Of a DNA stretch of 64,000 nt, positions 16,498-25,355 are shown one piece after another. The notes beneath the pieces are model-generated. The model was not told where the DNA came from, searched no databases, and was given only the letters and a program-made list of their open reading frames with translations. Every line of letters starts with the position of its first letter. Within the stretch, counting starts at the first letter, position 1. The position numbers and the translations under genes were made by a program. The stretch is from Saccharothrix sp. NRRL B-16314 (GTDB taxonomy: Bacteria; Actinomycetota; Actinomycetes; Mycobacteriales; Pseudonocardiaceae). The DNA is taken from positions 261,822 through 325,821 of the forward strand of contig NZ_JNXC01000008.1 in NCBI RefSeq assembly GCF_000716595.1. The letters are read 5' to 3'.

Positions 16498-17064
16498 TCA
16501 AGCCGCTTGCGTGATGACGATGGCGGCGGCGCCGCTGGAACTGGTGACGCCTTCCGGTGTGAGGCACTGCAACGGGGTGGTGTTGACCACGGCCGCGGTC
16601 ATCACGACTTCGGCGCCGGAGAACCTGCCGGCGGTCACCGTGCCCTGGTACACGACGACGGTCTCGTTGGCCGGGCGCAGCACCACCACGCCGTTCGCGG
16701 CCACTGTGGTGGTCTCACCGGTGCTCCAGGTGATGGTCACGGTGATGGAGACGCTTCCGGCCAGGCAGGACAGCAGCCCGGTCACGACGACGCCGTACCC
16801 GCCGGAGGTGATCGCCGGCGACCCACTGGACACGCACGGGCCGTAGTTCGCGGTAGAGGTGATCGTGACGGGCCTCAACTGCAGGGTCACACCCGGATCG
16901 AAGGTGTTGGCGCCGGTTCCCACGCACGACAGCAGCTCTACGTCCGCAGCCTGAGCCGCGGGCGCGACGGCCACCAACCCGGCCGCCGCCGTCACCGCGA
17001 CCACGACACCCGCGACCGATCGCCGCAGCACCGATAACGAACTCCTGACCACACTCGTACCCAC
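16498..17064 (-). CDS. secreted protein, unknown function
   Basis: A 188-residue protein from the GTG at 17064 (GGGGTG just upstream). The n-region VLRRSVAG, a long Val/Ala core and AAQAAD cleavage site form a clear Sec signal peptide of about 40 residues. The mature part is Thr/Val-rich beta sequence with four Cys and repeated VTITxxxxxG-like strands, suggesting an immunoglobulin-like or beta-sandwich extracellular domain. No family recognised. Convergent with the TRAP binding protein, 28 bases between stops. Confidence 0.72.
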   Translation of the reverse strand: MGTSVVRSSLSVLRRSVAGVVVAVTAAAGLVAVAPAAQAADVELLSCVGTGANTFDPGVTLQLRPVTITSTANYGPCVSSGSPAITSGGYGVVVTGLLSCLAGSVSITVTITWSTGETTTVAANGVVVLRPANETVVVYQGTVTAGRFSGAEVVMTAAVVNTTPLQCLTPEGVTSSSGAAAIVITQAA

Positions 17065-17631
17065 TGGGACACCCCGTGATTCCGGAAAGGGAATGGATCG
17101 CCACTGTAACTCCACGTCGTTGCGCCGGAACGGTGAAATGTCGTGCAACTTTCCGTGGGTGTTCCGAACGGTGAAGCCGCACATTTCGTCGACAGGTGTT
17201 CGAGGCGCGCTCCCCCGGTCGCCGGGGCGGGTGGCGGACAGCGGTTGGCCTGCCGCAGCAAGGTCGCAGAGTTCATCGCCGCGCCGGCGCCAGGCTCGTC
17301 CTCGAAGACCTCCACGCCGCCACACGACACCCAGCGGACGAAGGCGTGCTGATGAACCTGCGGACCGCAGACCCGGATGGCCTCCCCGACCTCCTGGTCC
17401 AGGGAGCAGTCGGCGGCCCCCGGCTGCCGGACGGGTCGGGTTCGACCAGCGGCCGACTGATTCTCATGATTGTTCACATTCGAGATCAGCGCACGCACGG
17501 CCAGGTGAAGTGATGTCACACGGTCGTCGCTCACCTGTCAGTCGAACGTGGAATTGACCGATCCGGATCGCTATTCCCGGGCTACGTTCCAAAAGACGAG
17601 GTGCTCTCGCCACGCTACCGGAGGTGCTGCA
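17065..17631. other. intergenic region
   Basis: About 570 bases between divergent genes. A plus-strand frame around 17270-17400 (reading ARLVLEDLHAATRHPADEG then LMNLRTADPDGLPDLLV) keeps G/C third positions and may be a gene relic, but I cannot name it. The right end holds GGAGG for the next gene. Confidence 0.35.
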
Positions 17632-18129
17632 GTGCAGATCAATCCTTACCTGGTCCTTGCGGTCGTGGGCGGTCTCGTGGGCGGTCTCGCGGGCGCCGAC
17701 CAGGTTCGCACCGGCGAAACGACCAACGAGCCGACCATGACGGTTGTGGCCATACGCGGTTTCATATCGGCGCCTGCTGCGCCCGCTGTCGGCACCGGGT
17801 TCGTCGTCGGCGGGGAACTGTTCGAAGCCGACGGCAGCACCAAGGCGGGCTACCACGATTCGCACTGCGGCGTGCTGTCGGTCTCGGCGGCGGTGCCGCC
17901 GGAGGTCATCGCCCACTGCACGTCCACGTTCCGGCTGAAGGACGGTGAGCTCCACTTCTCCAGCCTGCGGACGTACAAGACGCTCGCCGAGCCTTTCAAC
18001 GACACGACCGTGGCGATCACGGGCGGCACCGGCACCTACTCCACCGTGCGCGGCCAGGCCAAGACGACGCAGTGGCATGCCCAACGACAGCAGATCGGGG
18101 TTGCCTACGCCATCGAGCGCGACAGTTGA
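17632..18129 (+). CDS. allene-oxide-cyclase/dirigent-like barrel protein
   Basis: A 165-residue protein. The GTG at 17632 has GGAGG seven bases upstream. A hydrophobic N-terminus (YLVLAVVGGLVGGLAGA) acts as a signal peptide or anchor. The body matches the AOC-barrel-like/dirigent fold: GTGFVVGGELFEADGSTKAGYHDSHCGVLS, CTSTFRLKDGELHF, and the hallmark VAITGGTGTYSTVRGQAK near the C-terminus. Actinomycete members of this fold are mostly uncharacterised; some steer cyclisation of reactive intermediates. Two Cys could form a disulfide. Monocistronic, no biosynthetic partner next to it. Confidence 0.75.
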   Translation: MQINPYLVLAVVGGLVGGLAGADQVRTGETTNEPTMTVVAIRGFISAPAAPAVGTGFVVGGELFEADGSTKAGYHDSHCGVLSVSAAVPPEVIAHCTSTFRLKDGELHFSSLRTYKTLAEPFNDTTVAITGGTGTYSTVRGQAKTTQWHAQRQQIGVAYAIERDS

Positions 18130-18339
18130 CCGACCATGACCGGGTGATCGGCCCAGCCGCGGATGGTGAGTCGGCGGCTGAGACGGTCTTGGGGCGGGCT
18201 CGCGCGCTGCGCCAGCGGATGCAGGCCTCGATGGTGGCGTTCCGCTCGGCGCGGGCCGCGATGGTCGGTGCCGTTGCGGGCGCAGTACCGCAGGGCGGTC
18301 GACTCGTGGTCGACGCAGGATCGCCTTCTCCAAGCGCGA

Positions 18340-19134
18340 TCAGCCGGGCAACGCGTAGACGTGGAACTCCACCGTGGCCTCGTCCGGGAACGGGGAGGGT
18401 GGACGAATCACGGTGAGGTGGCGTGCGTCCGCGAAGCACCGCGCCAGCGTCGGCAGCGTGACGGCGTCCTCCGGTCCGACGACCGCCACCTGCGAGACGA
18501 CAACGCACGGCACCCCGGCGCGCGAAGCGCGGATCGCGGCCAGGATCTCCGGCACCGGCGGGCTGGTGACCGTCAGATCCAGTCCTCGCTCGGTGTAAGC
18601 CGATCCCCACGGCGGCTCGACGAGGTGGACGTCCCCCTCCCGGGGCGGCGGCAGGCCGGCGAGCAGGTCCCGGTAGTCGGTGTGGCGCAGGTTCACGTCG
18701 ATGCCCATGACCTCGAAGTTGTGCCGGGTGGCGGCGTAGACGTCCGGGTCGAGTTCGGCGGCGAAGACCGGTAGGCCCAAGCCGGTGCCCACGTGCCGGC
18801 CCAGGTTCCCCGAGCCGCAGAACAGGTCGGCGACGAACCCGGGCGACAGCTCCCGCGCGTCGGCCAAGTACGCGCAGAGCGCTGTGGTGACGGCAGCGCA
18901 ACTGTCGTCCACGCTGCACTCGACAGCGGTCCGCCCGAGCAGCCGCAGGCCTCGCCTGATCATCTGCGGCGCCGGGACCCCGTACACCGCCAGGCGTTCC
19001 GGGCGGCCGTGGAGCACCTGGCCGGCGCGGACGAGTTCGACTTCGGTCAGCATCCGCGTCCGCGCCGGTCCGAGCAGGCTCGCCCGCAAGGTGAGCGCGG
19101 CACGCAGCGACCCCGCATCGTAGTTCTGCGCCAT
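18340..19134 (-). CDS. SAM-dependent methyltransferase, RNA/DNA-modifying type
   Basis: A 264-residue protein from the ATG of MAQNYDAGSLR. Motif I is VADLFCGSGNLGRHV (near residue 98) and the catalytic motif IV is VEPPWGSAY, a PPW-type loop as in N-methyltransferases acting on exocyclic amines of nucleic acids (RsmD/TGS1-like). An N-terminal Arg/Leu-rich helical domain of about 90 residues could bind RNA. Divergent from the nucleoside phosphorylase gene, 200 bases apart. RNA specificity is inference; the fold and amine-methylating loop are visible. Confidence 0.75.
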   Translation of the reverse strand: MAQNYDAGSLRAALTLRASLLGPARTRMLTEVELVRAGQVLHGRPERLAVYGVPAPQMIRRGLRLLGRTAVECSVDDSCAAVTTALCAYLADARELSPGFVADLFCGSGNLGRHVGTGLGLPVFAAELDPDVYAATRHNFEVMGIDVNLRHTDYRDLLAGLPPPREGDVHLVEPPWGSAYTERGLDLTVTSPPVPEILAAIRASRAGVPCVVVSQVAVVGPEDAVTLPTLARCFADARHLTVIRPPSPFPDEATVEFHVYALPG

Positions 19135-19334
19135 GGACCGCACCGTATGCGCTCCAGGCACCGCCACCACTCGTCCAGATGGGGGCCCATTCCGGCACGG
19201 GTGTGGTCCCCCACGCGACTTGGCGGTCCCTCCCGCGCTGCTGGTCATACTTCGTCGCGGCAGCGGCAAGGAGGTACGCGGACCACCTCGGCGTCGAGCT
19301 CACGGCAGCACGAACGGCAGCGCACCGGAGGGCG

Positions 19335-20138
19335 ATGATGGTGGACCTCGCGGTCCTGGCCAGCCAGGACGTCGACATGGCGGCGCTGCTCACGAATCCG
19401 ACCGAGATCCTGATCGACACCGCGGGCGGCCCGGTGCCCGCCACGGTCGGCACGCTGCACGGAAGCGAACTGATCATCCTGCACCGCAACGCCACCGGTC
19501 GACCCGTGGCACCGCACGCGCTCGATTACCGCGCCAACATCGAAGCCCTCGTGCGGGCAGGCGTGCACCGGGTGGTGACCACCGCCATGGTCGGCAGCTT
19601 GCGCCCGTCCCTCCCCGTCGGGACAGGGGTGGTGCTCGACCAGTTCATCGACTTCACCCGCGACCGCCGGTCGACCTACTTCACCGGCCACGATTTCGGC
19701 CACGCCGACATGGCCGAGCCGTACTGTCCGGAACTGCGCAAGAGCTTGCTCCAGTCCGCCCAGCACCTCGACGTCGCGGTGAGCCCGCACGGTTGCTACG
19801 TCTGCACGGCGGGACCGCGCTTCGAAACACGCGCCGAGGTGCGGATGTTCGCCCGACTCGGCGGCGACGTGGTCGGCTTCACCAACGTCACCGAATGCGT
19901 GATGGCACGCGAGGCCGGGCTGTGCTTCGCCACCTACGCCGGGGTCGTCAACCTGGGCGCCGGGCTGTCCGACCAGTCGCTGCGTACCGAGTGGTGGCAC
20001 GATGCCCGCGAAGCCCACGCCACGCGCTTCGGCGCGATCATCGCGGAACTGGCCAAGGTACTCGCACGAACGCCCCCCGACACCCCCAAAGCCTGCCGAT
20101 GCGCCACGTCCACCCCGATCGAGCGGCCGGCCGGGTAG
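19335..20138 (+). CDS. MTA/purine nucleoside phosphorylase family protein
   Basis: A 267-residue member of the MTAP/PNP phosphorylase family, which cleaves 5'-methylthioadenosine or a purine nucleoside with phosphate. Visible blocks: VAPHALDYRANIEALVRAGVHRVV, TAMVGSLRP, VLDQFIDFTRDR, HADMAEPYCPELR, and the base/ribose pocket YVCTAGPRFETRAEVRMFA with GFTNVTECVMAREAGLCFATYAGVVN. The N-terminus is shorter than usual and lacks the canonical GGSG phosphate loop (it reads LAVLASQD), which may affect phosphate binding. GGAGGG precedes the paired ATGs at 19335/19338. Divergent from the methyltransferase; an XRE gene follows by 104 bases. Confidence 0.83.
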   Translation: MMVDLAVLASQDVDMAALLTNPTEILIDTAGGPVPATVGTLHGSELIILHRNATGRPVAPHALDYRANIEALVRAGVHRVVTTAMVGSLRPSLPVGTGVVLDQFIDFTRDRRSTYFTGHDFGHADMAEPYCPELRKSLLQSAQHLDVAVSPHGCYVCTAGPRFETRAEVRMFARLGGDVVGFTNVTECVMAREAGLCFATYAGVVNLGAGLSDQSLRTEWWHDAREAHATRFGAIIAELAKVLARTPPDTPKACRCATSTPIERPAG

Positions 20139-20242
20139 CCGACGGCGCACTCTCCAGACGCCTCCGGACCGGCATTCTCGAGCTCGATCGACACTCGAAC
20201 GGACGCGTTGTGGAGTTCGGTGCCATGCCGAAAGTTGAAGGC

Positions 20243-21454
20243 ATGACGTCGGCCCGGCACACCGCTCTCGAGCTCGGTGAACGGATCGAGCTGCGGCGTC
20301 GGCAACGGGGCATGTCCCGCCGGGTGCTCGCCGGCCTGGTGGGACGCAGCGAGGAGTGGCTGCGGCAAGTGGAGCGCGGGCACCGACGGCTCGACAGCAT
20401 CGAGATGCTCGCCCGCCTCGCCGAGATCCTCCAGTTCGACAACCCCGAGAACCTGATCGGCCGCCCCGCGCCCACCACTCGATCAGCCGGCCGGCCCACC
20501 GACCTGTCACTCGCACCGCTGCGCCACGCGATCACGGAGCACCCCGTTCCGCCGTGGCCCGCGACATCGGACATCGACACCCACCACCAGATCCGCACCG
20601 ACCTGGATGACTTGTGGCGAGCGTGGTCCGACGCGCCCGACCGCTACACCAGCACCACCCGCCGCCTGCCCGCCGTGATCCGCAGTGCACGGCGGGCGGC
20701 CCTTCCGCCCGGTGACGACGCCGAAGGGACCCTCCTTGTCGAGGCCTACCACCTGGCGCGCCACCTGTGCACCAGCGTCGACGACCCACCACTCGCCTGG
20801 CTCGTCGCCGACCGTGCCACCACCATCGCGATCGCCTCACACGACCCGCTGCTTATGGCCACCTGCGCCTGGCACACAGGCTCGGCACTGCTGCGCATCG
20901 GCTACTTCGCCGAGTGCCGGGACCATTGCATCGCCTTCGCCGAGCGCCTGGCAGCCCTCACCACCCCCACGGCGCTCACCCTGTGGGGAGCCCTGCACCT
21001 AGTGGCTGCCGAAGCCGCAGCCGCCACCCACGACATCGCGAGGAGTGACGAGCTGACGGCCATCGCCGCCGAGGCCGCGACCGCCCTCGTGACGGATCGG
21101 CAGCACGGCCACATCTGGTTCGGCCCGACCGGACTCGCCACCGCCGGAATCCACACGGCCCTCCGCCTGGGCAGGCTCGACGAAGCCGCCCGACTCGCCA
21201 AGAACACCGACCTACCGGACACCTACCCCGCGAACCTCCGCGCCCGCCACTACCTGACCGCCGCCGACGCGCTGGCCAAGCGCGGCAACGACGCGGACGC
21301 CGTATTCGCCCTGATCAAAGCCGAACACGCCTGCCCCGAAGACATCCGCTACGACCCCACGGCCCACCACACCGTCCACCACCTCATCCGCCGCAGCAAC
21401 CGCCTCATCCGCACAGATCTCGACCGCCTCGCGGCACTCGCCGGCCTCACCTGA
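20243..21454 (+). CDS. XRE-type regulator with TPR-like region
   Basis: A 403-residue protein. Residues ~8-65 form a helix-turn-helix (LGERIELRRRQRGMSRRVLAGLVGRSEEWLRQVERGHRRLDSIEMLARLAEIL) as in Streptomyces-type DNA-binding proteins with a helical sensor. Residues ~130-400 are Ala-rich helical repeats (TPR-like) with no enzymatic motif. Two in-frame ATGs exist: 20225 (GGAG upstream) and 20243 (GAAGG upstream); I list the shorter, which begins just before the HTH. Signal unknown. It follows the phosphorylase on the same strand and could control it. Confidence 0.85.
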   Translation: MTSARHTALELGERIELRRRQRGMSRRVLAGLVGRSEEWLRQVERGHRRLDSIEMLARLAEILQFDNPENLIGRPAPTTRSAGRPTDLSLAPLRHAITEHPVPPWPATSDIDTHHQIRTDLDDLWRAWSDAPDRYTSTTRRLPAVIRSARRAALPPGDDAEGTLLVEAYHLARHLCTSVDDPPLAWLVADRATTIAIASHDPLLMATCAWHTGSALLRIGYFAECRDHCIAFAERLAALTTPTALTLWGALHLVAAEAAAATHDIARSDELTAIAAEAATALVTDRQHGHIWFGPTGLATAGIHTALRLGRLDEAARLAKNTDLPDTYPANLRARHYLTAADALAKRGNDADAVFALIKAEHACPEDIRYDPTAHHTVHHLIRRSNRLIRTDLDRLAALAGLT

Positions 21455-21669
21455 ACACCTCGTGCCACACAGAACATCGCCGGCAGAGCAGGGTCACTCA
21501 CCGTTTCGTCAGTACTGCCGCTCAGCGAGGCGACGAAGATCGCCGAACCGCTCGTGCTGCGGTGTGAGAACCCGGTACTTTCTCGGCGACCAACGGCTCC
21601 GACCGCAGGCGTTGCCGCTGGTCGATTGGCCCACGGCGAGCAGCTCACGTCCAATGACAATGCTGGGGT

Positions 21670-22245
21670 TCAGGACAGGAACATCTCGGACAGCCGGGGC
21701 AGGTGCTCGCGGAACGCGTCGTCGTCGGACGAGTCCCAACTCGGTCCCACCGGTTGATCCGGCCGCGTCACGGCCGCGAGTGCCTTGTCGACCGCCTCGT
21801 GGAACGAGTCCGTCTCGCCGCACACGCGTCGGTATGCCTCTTCGACGCACGTGCCGATCGTCTGGTAGCCGAGCCAGCCGTCACCTTCCTCACCGGCCAT
21901 CGCACGGACCACGGGCACGTCGGCGAGCGTGTCGGGGTCCCCTACCGCGCGGGTGAACACGTCCCGGCCTTGGAGGATGAGTCCGTCGCGGAAGTCCATG
22001 AACCCGTCGTCACCGCAGCCGCCCTCGATCAGGTAAGCCGCGTGCCACAACGGGTGCCGGTACGCCGAGTCCGTGACCTGGACGAAGGTGATCTCCCAGT
22101 CGACGATGTCGTCAGGGCCGAGCTTCGCGAGCTCGTCGGTCAGCGCGCCGGGCAGCGGATCGTCCGCGTGGTTGCGATCTCCCGCGCGGTCACCTACCGC
22201 GATGCGGGCTCGTTCGACCACGGCCCACCAGTCGTCGATCTTCAC
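21670..22245 (-). CDS. DUF4240 domain protein
   Basis: A 191-residue cytoplasmic protein with the DUF4240 pattern: an N-terminal IDDWWAVVERAR, then DIVDWEITFVQVTDSAYRHPLWHAAYLIEGGCGDDGFMDFRDGLILQGRDVF and ALADVPVV-like spacing. Function unknown in the family. GTG start at 22245; TACGAT lies six bases upstream and no ribosome site is seen, so the transcript may be leaderless. Confidence 0.82.
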   Translation of the reverse strand: MKIDDWWAVVERARIAVGDRAGDRNHADDPLPGALTDELAKLGPDDIVDWEITFVQVTDSAYRHPLWHAAYLIEGGCGDDGFMDFRDGLILQGRDVFTRAVGDPDTLADVPVVRAMAGEEGDGWLGYQTIGTCVEEAYRRVCGETDSFHEAVDKALAAVTRPDQPVGPSWDSSDDDAFREHLPRLSEMFLS

Positions 22246-22524
22246 CCGCGCATCGTATGGCGCAGGTCGAGTGCGCCGCGACCACACGGCACGACGAACA
22301 GCTGCGCCGATGGAGCGGAACGGCTGGCCCGCCTGACTTCCACTTTCTCCGGATCGGCGCCTCGTTCGACCCCGCGCTGGACGAGGTCGACTTCGCAGCA
22401 CGCGCATCCCCAGCACATGTCCGCGGCCGGGTGCTCGTCCGGGATCGGCACCGGCTCGATGCCGGCGGCGTGGCTGGGCCATCCCGGCACGCGATGCCGG
22501 CGGGACGTCGGCGATGCTGTGGGC

Positions 22525-23364
22525 GTGGAGTACGTGTCCAGAGTGCCGCGACCGCCGCTGGACGGGCTGATGGACGACCTCTACTACCTGGACGGTGCAC
22601 CGCCGTACGCCCGGCTGACACTCCCGCCGATGCCGGCGGCGTTGCTCATCGTCAACCTCGGCGCCCCGTTCCGCATCCGCGCCGGCACCGACATCGAGAC
22701 GGCCGAGTACGCCGACGGCTGCGTGGTCACCACGCCCACCCGCGCGTTGGAGTTCGGCTACCCACCCCGGACCCGGTCCGTCGGTGTCCACTTCAAGCCG
22801 TGGGGGCTGGCGCCGTTCCTGCCGATGCCCGCCGCCGAGCTGTGCGACCGCCCGGTGACGGTGGAGCAGGTTTGGGGCCGGCCCGCCGTTGCCGAGCTGC
22901 GAGACCGGCTGGCCACGGCGGACGGACCGCACGAAATGCTGACCCTGCTCGAAGAGGAGTTGACGCGACGGCTGTGCGAGACCGCCGGTCTGGAGCTGGT
23001 CCGCCACACGGGCAGCGTCATCGCGGCGACCAGCGGGGCGGTCGCGATCGGCGGCCTGAGCGCGGCAGCCGGTGTCAGCAGCACCCATCTGGCACAGCGG
23101 TTCAAGAAGCTCATCGGGGTCACACCGAAGCGTCTGGCCCGCACCTACCGCTTCGCCACCACCGTGCTCTCCATCAACCCCGCCGAACCGATCGACTGGG
23201 GCGGCCTCGCCGGAGCCGCAGGCTACTTCGACCAAGCCCACTTCGGCCACGAATTCCGGGCGTTCACCGGCCTCACACCGACCCGGTACATCGAAATCCG
23301 GCGCCGGTTCCTGCGCGAACACCCCGGCCACACACTGGACGGCTGGCCGCTGCCGACCGATTGA
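22525..23364 (+). CDS. AraC family transcriptional regulator (DUF6597-type sensor)
   Basis: A 279-residue regulator from the GTG at 22525. Residues 1-150 hold the small beta-rich sensor seen in AraC proteins annotated with DUF6597 (ADGCVVTTPTRALEFGYPPRTRSVGVHFKPWGLAPFL). The C-terminal ~100 residues have two helix-turn-helix units: LSAAAGVSSTHLAQRFKKLIGVTPKRLARTYRF and AGAAGYFDQAHFGHEFRAFTGLTPTRY, a classic AraC signature. It probably controls the adjacent reductase-like gene downstream (65 bases). Confidence 0.9.
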   Translation: MEYVSRVPRPPLDGLMDDLYYLDGAPPYARLTLPPMPAALLIVNLGAPFRIRAGTDIETAEYADGCVVTTPTRALEFGYPPRTRSVGVHFKPWGLAPFLPMPAAELCDRPVTVEQVWGRPAVAELRDRLATADGPHEMLTLLEEELTRRLCETAGLELVRHTGSVIAATSGAVAIGGLSAAAGVSSTHLAQRFKKLIGVTPKRLARTYRFATTVLSINPAEPIDWGGLAGAAGYFDQAHFGHEFRAFTGLTPTRYIEIRRRFLREHPGHTLDGWPLPTD

Positions 23365-23428
23365 TTTCCTACAAGCGCGCCAGCTCACGAGACGCTAATT
23401 TTGGGGCCCCCAAAGCAGAGGAGCGCCA

Positions 23429-24010
23429 GTGGGCAAGGTTGTCATGTACAGCTCGGTGTCGGTGGACGGCTTCGTCGCGGACGAGGACGACCAGCCCGGA
23501 CCACTGTTCGACTGGTTGATCAGCGGTGACGTCCCGTTGGACGAGAGCGGCGAGCTGAAGGTGTCGCAGGCGTCCTACGACTACACCCGGCCGTACTGGG
23601 ACCAGGTCGGGGTGACAATCGTCGGCCGCCACGTCTTCGACTTGACGGACGGCTGGGACGGGAAGCCTCCCGGCGGGATCGACCACGTGGTCGTCGTGAC
23701 CCACCGGGACAGGCCCGAGGGCTGGCACCCCGAGGCGCCGTTCCACTTCGTCGACGGCGTCGAGGCAGCCGTGGCCAAGGCGCAGGAGCTCGCGGGTGAC
23801 CGCATCGTCGAGGTCGCCGCCGGCGACGTCGGTGGCCAGGTGCTTGCCGCAGGCCTGATCGACGAGGTGCGCATGGACGTCGTACCCGTCGTGTTCGGGT
23901 CCGGCAAGCGCTACTTCGGATCGGTTTACGCGCAACACCTGTTGGAGGATCCCGACGTGGTGATTCGGGCCAATCGGGTTCTTCACCTGCGCTATCAGGT
24001 ACGCCGTTGA
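23429..24010 (+). CDS. dihydrofolate reductase family protein (RibD C-terminal domain)
   Basis: A 193-residue protein. GTG start with AGAGGAG seven bases upstream. The N-terminal KVVMYSSVSVDGFVADEDDQPGPLFDWL, central VGRHVFDLTDGW and C-terminal VEVAAGDVGGQVLAAGLIDEVRMDVVPVVFGSGKRYF match the bacterial dihydrofolate-reductase-like/RibD-C family that binds NADPH. Physiological substrate unknown. Probably in one unit with the AraC regulator gene just upstream. Confidence 0.88.
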   Translation: MGKVVMYSSVSVDGFVADEDDQPGPLFDWLISGDVPLDESGELKVSQASYDYTRPYWDQVGVTIVGRHVFDLTDGWDGKPPGGIDHVVVVTHRDRPEGWHPEAPFHFVDGVEAAVAKAQELAGDRIVEVAAGDVGGQVLAAGLIDEVRMDVVPVVFGSGKRYFGSVYAQHLLEDPDVVIRANRVLHLRYQVRR

Positions 24011-24159
24011 CCGATCCTCCAAGACAGTCCGATGTGGTCAAGTCGGCGATCCCGGCGTCCGCGACCACCGGACGCGGACCTGCTCGTCCCTACCTGCGTG
24101 TGGCCAACGCGTTCGCACTACTACACATGCGACCCACGAGCGACCGGGACAACACCGGG

Positions 24160-24468
24160 TCACGCCTGGTCGTGCCGCTCCAGCAGTGCCCGCAGCACCG
24201 CCATCTCCGCGGCAAGCGCCTCGCGGCCCGCGGCGGTGATGCTCACCCACGTCTTCGGGCGTTTCCCGTAGTAGCCCTTCTCGACCGCCAGCAGACCGGC
24301 CTCTTCGAGCACGGTGACGTGCCGGGACAGGGTGCCCGCGGCGAGGCCCAGAAGGGACTTGAGGTAGCCGAACTCCGCCCTTTTGACCTCGGCCGCGATC
24401 GTCAGGACGCCCAGCCGGTGCCGCTGGTGGACAGCATCGTCCAGGCCCGACGTGGGGTGCTCGGTCAT
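24160..24468 (-). CDS. winged-helix transcriptional regulator (MarR/ArsR-like)
   Basis: A 102-residue single-domain regulator: RHRLGVLTIAAEVKRAEFGYLKSLLGLAAGTLSRHVTVLEEAGLLAVEKGYYGKRPKTWVSITAAGREALAAEM, a compact winged helix with a basic wing (YYGKRPKTW). It starts in an ATGA overlap with the upstream membrane-protein gene, so it is translated from the same mRNA. Such regulators often autoregulate, and a 25-bp perfect palindrome in front of the operon is the obvious candidate site. Confidence 0.9.
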   Translation of the reverse strand: MTEHPTSGLDDAVHQRHRLGVLTIAAEVKRAEFGYLKSLLGLAAGTLSRHVTVLEEAGLLAVEKGYYGKRPKTWVSITAAGREALAAEMAVLRALLERHDQA

Positions 24469-25301
24469 GCCGGGATCTTGCCCTGCACCCGACGGGCGAC
24501 GAGCCCGCCGACCCCGCCGAGCACGAGGATCAGCGACGACGACAGCAGATCACCGAGGTCGATCAGCGCCGCCGGCCACAGGGCCGCACCGTAGACCCAC
24601 GTCGACCACCCGTTCACGAACAGCGCCCAGACGGCGAACAGCACGGCGAACGACGTGCACAGCGCACTGCGCTCCACCCACGCCAATCCGAGCACGCCCA
24701 CCGCCACCACCAGCAGCGACCCGAACGGGAAGACCATCACCAGGTGGGCGACCAGGACCAGCGACAGGATCACGACCGCGGTCCGGAGCTTCCGCTTCGC
24801 GAGCAACGTCACCACCACGACCCCGACCACCAGGACCGCCAGCGCGACCGGCCAACCCAACGTGGTGAAGACCAGCCGGGTGACCAACGGCACGCCCAAC
24901 AGCGGAAAGGCCAGCACCAACAGGGTCACCTGGACGTAGAGCCGCGTCGAGGTCTCCACCCCGACCTTCCTCGCCCGCCACCGGTACCACCACACCGTCG
25001 CCAGGAACCCGACCGTCAGCGCGGCCATCCAGTAGAGGTCCTTCCACAGGGACGGGTGGTCGCCGAGACCGGACGTCCTCGTCGCCTGCCCCGTCGGGTG
25101 CAACCAGTGCCACACCGACGGCAGCTCGTTCGCCGACCACGAACAGCCCAACTCGCACCGCGCAGGCAGGTACAACGGGATCGCCGCCGCGACGATCACC
25201 CCGAACAGCAGGAACGGGAACCAGTAACCGTGCCGGTCACGACGGGCGCGCCGCCGTAACGCCGACAGCTCGTCGAGCAGATCCCTCGGATCAGTCGCCA
25301 C
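24465..25301 (-). CDS. multi-pass membrane protein, unknown function
   Basis: A 278-residue protein from the GTG at 25301 (GGGGG seven bases upstream; a TTG 30 bases earlier is less likely because it lies inside the operator region). A cytoplasmic basic N-terminus (LSALRRRARRDRHG) precedes about seven hydrophobic helices (residues ~28-46, 92-110, 125-145, 148-170, 175-200, 205-225, 250-270). CELGC near residue 50 is extracytoplasmic. No transporter signature. It is coupled to its probable regulator downstream. Confidence 0.72.
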   Translation of the reverse strand: MATDPRDLLDELSALRRRARRDRHGYWFPFLLFGVIVAAAIPLYLPARCELGCSWSANELPSVWHWLHPTGQATRTSGLGDHPSLWKDLYWMAALTVGFLATVWWYRWRARKVGVETSTRLYVQVTLLVLAFPLLGVPLVTRLVFTTLGWPVALAVLVVGVVVVTLLAKRKLRTAVVILSLVLVAHLVMVFPFGSLLVVAVGVLGLAWVERSALCTSFAVLFAVWALFVNGWSTWVYGAALWPAALIDLGDLLSSSLILVLGGVGGLVARRVQGKIPA

Positions 25302-25330
25302 TGCACAACCCCCAACTCGTCGCTGATTCA

Positions 25331-25355
25331 ATCAGGTTTGCACTGCAAACCTGAT
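25331..25355. promoter_or_regulatory. 25-bp perfect palindromic operator
   Basis: ATCAGGTTTGCA (25331-25342), one central C, and TGCAAACCTGAT (25344-25355) form a perfect 12-1-12 inverted repeat. It ends 30 bases upstream of the membrane-protein start and has a TTTGCA/TGCAAA core. The likely binder is the winged-helix regulator encoded at the end of this operon. Confidence 0.75.

Noticed and set aside
18130..18339. Possible recombinase or transposase relic between the cyclase-barrel gene and the methyltransferase gene
   Set aside because: All frames give protein-like fragments but none matches a known family by eye, and codon bias is not consistent in one frame.
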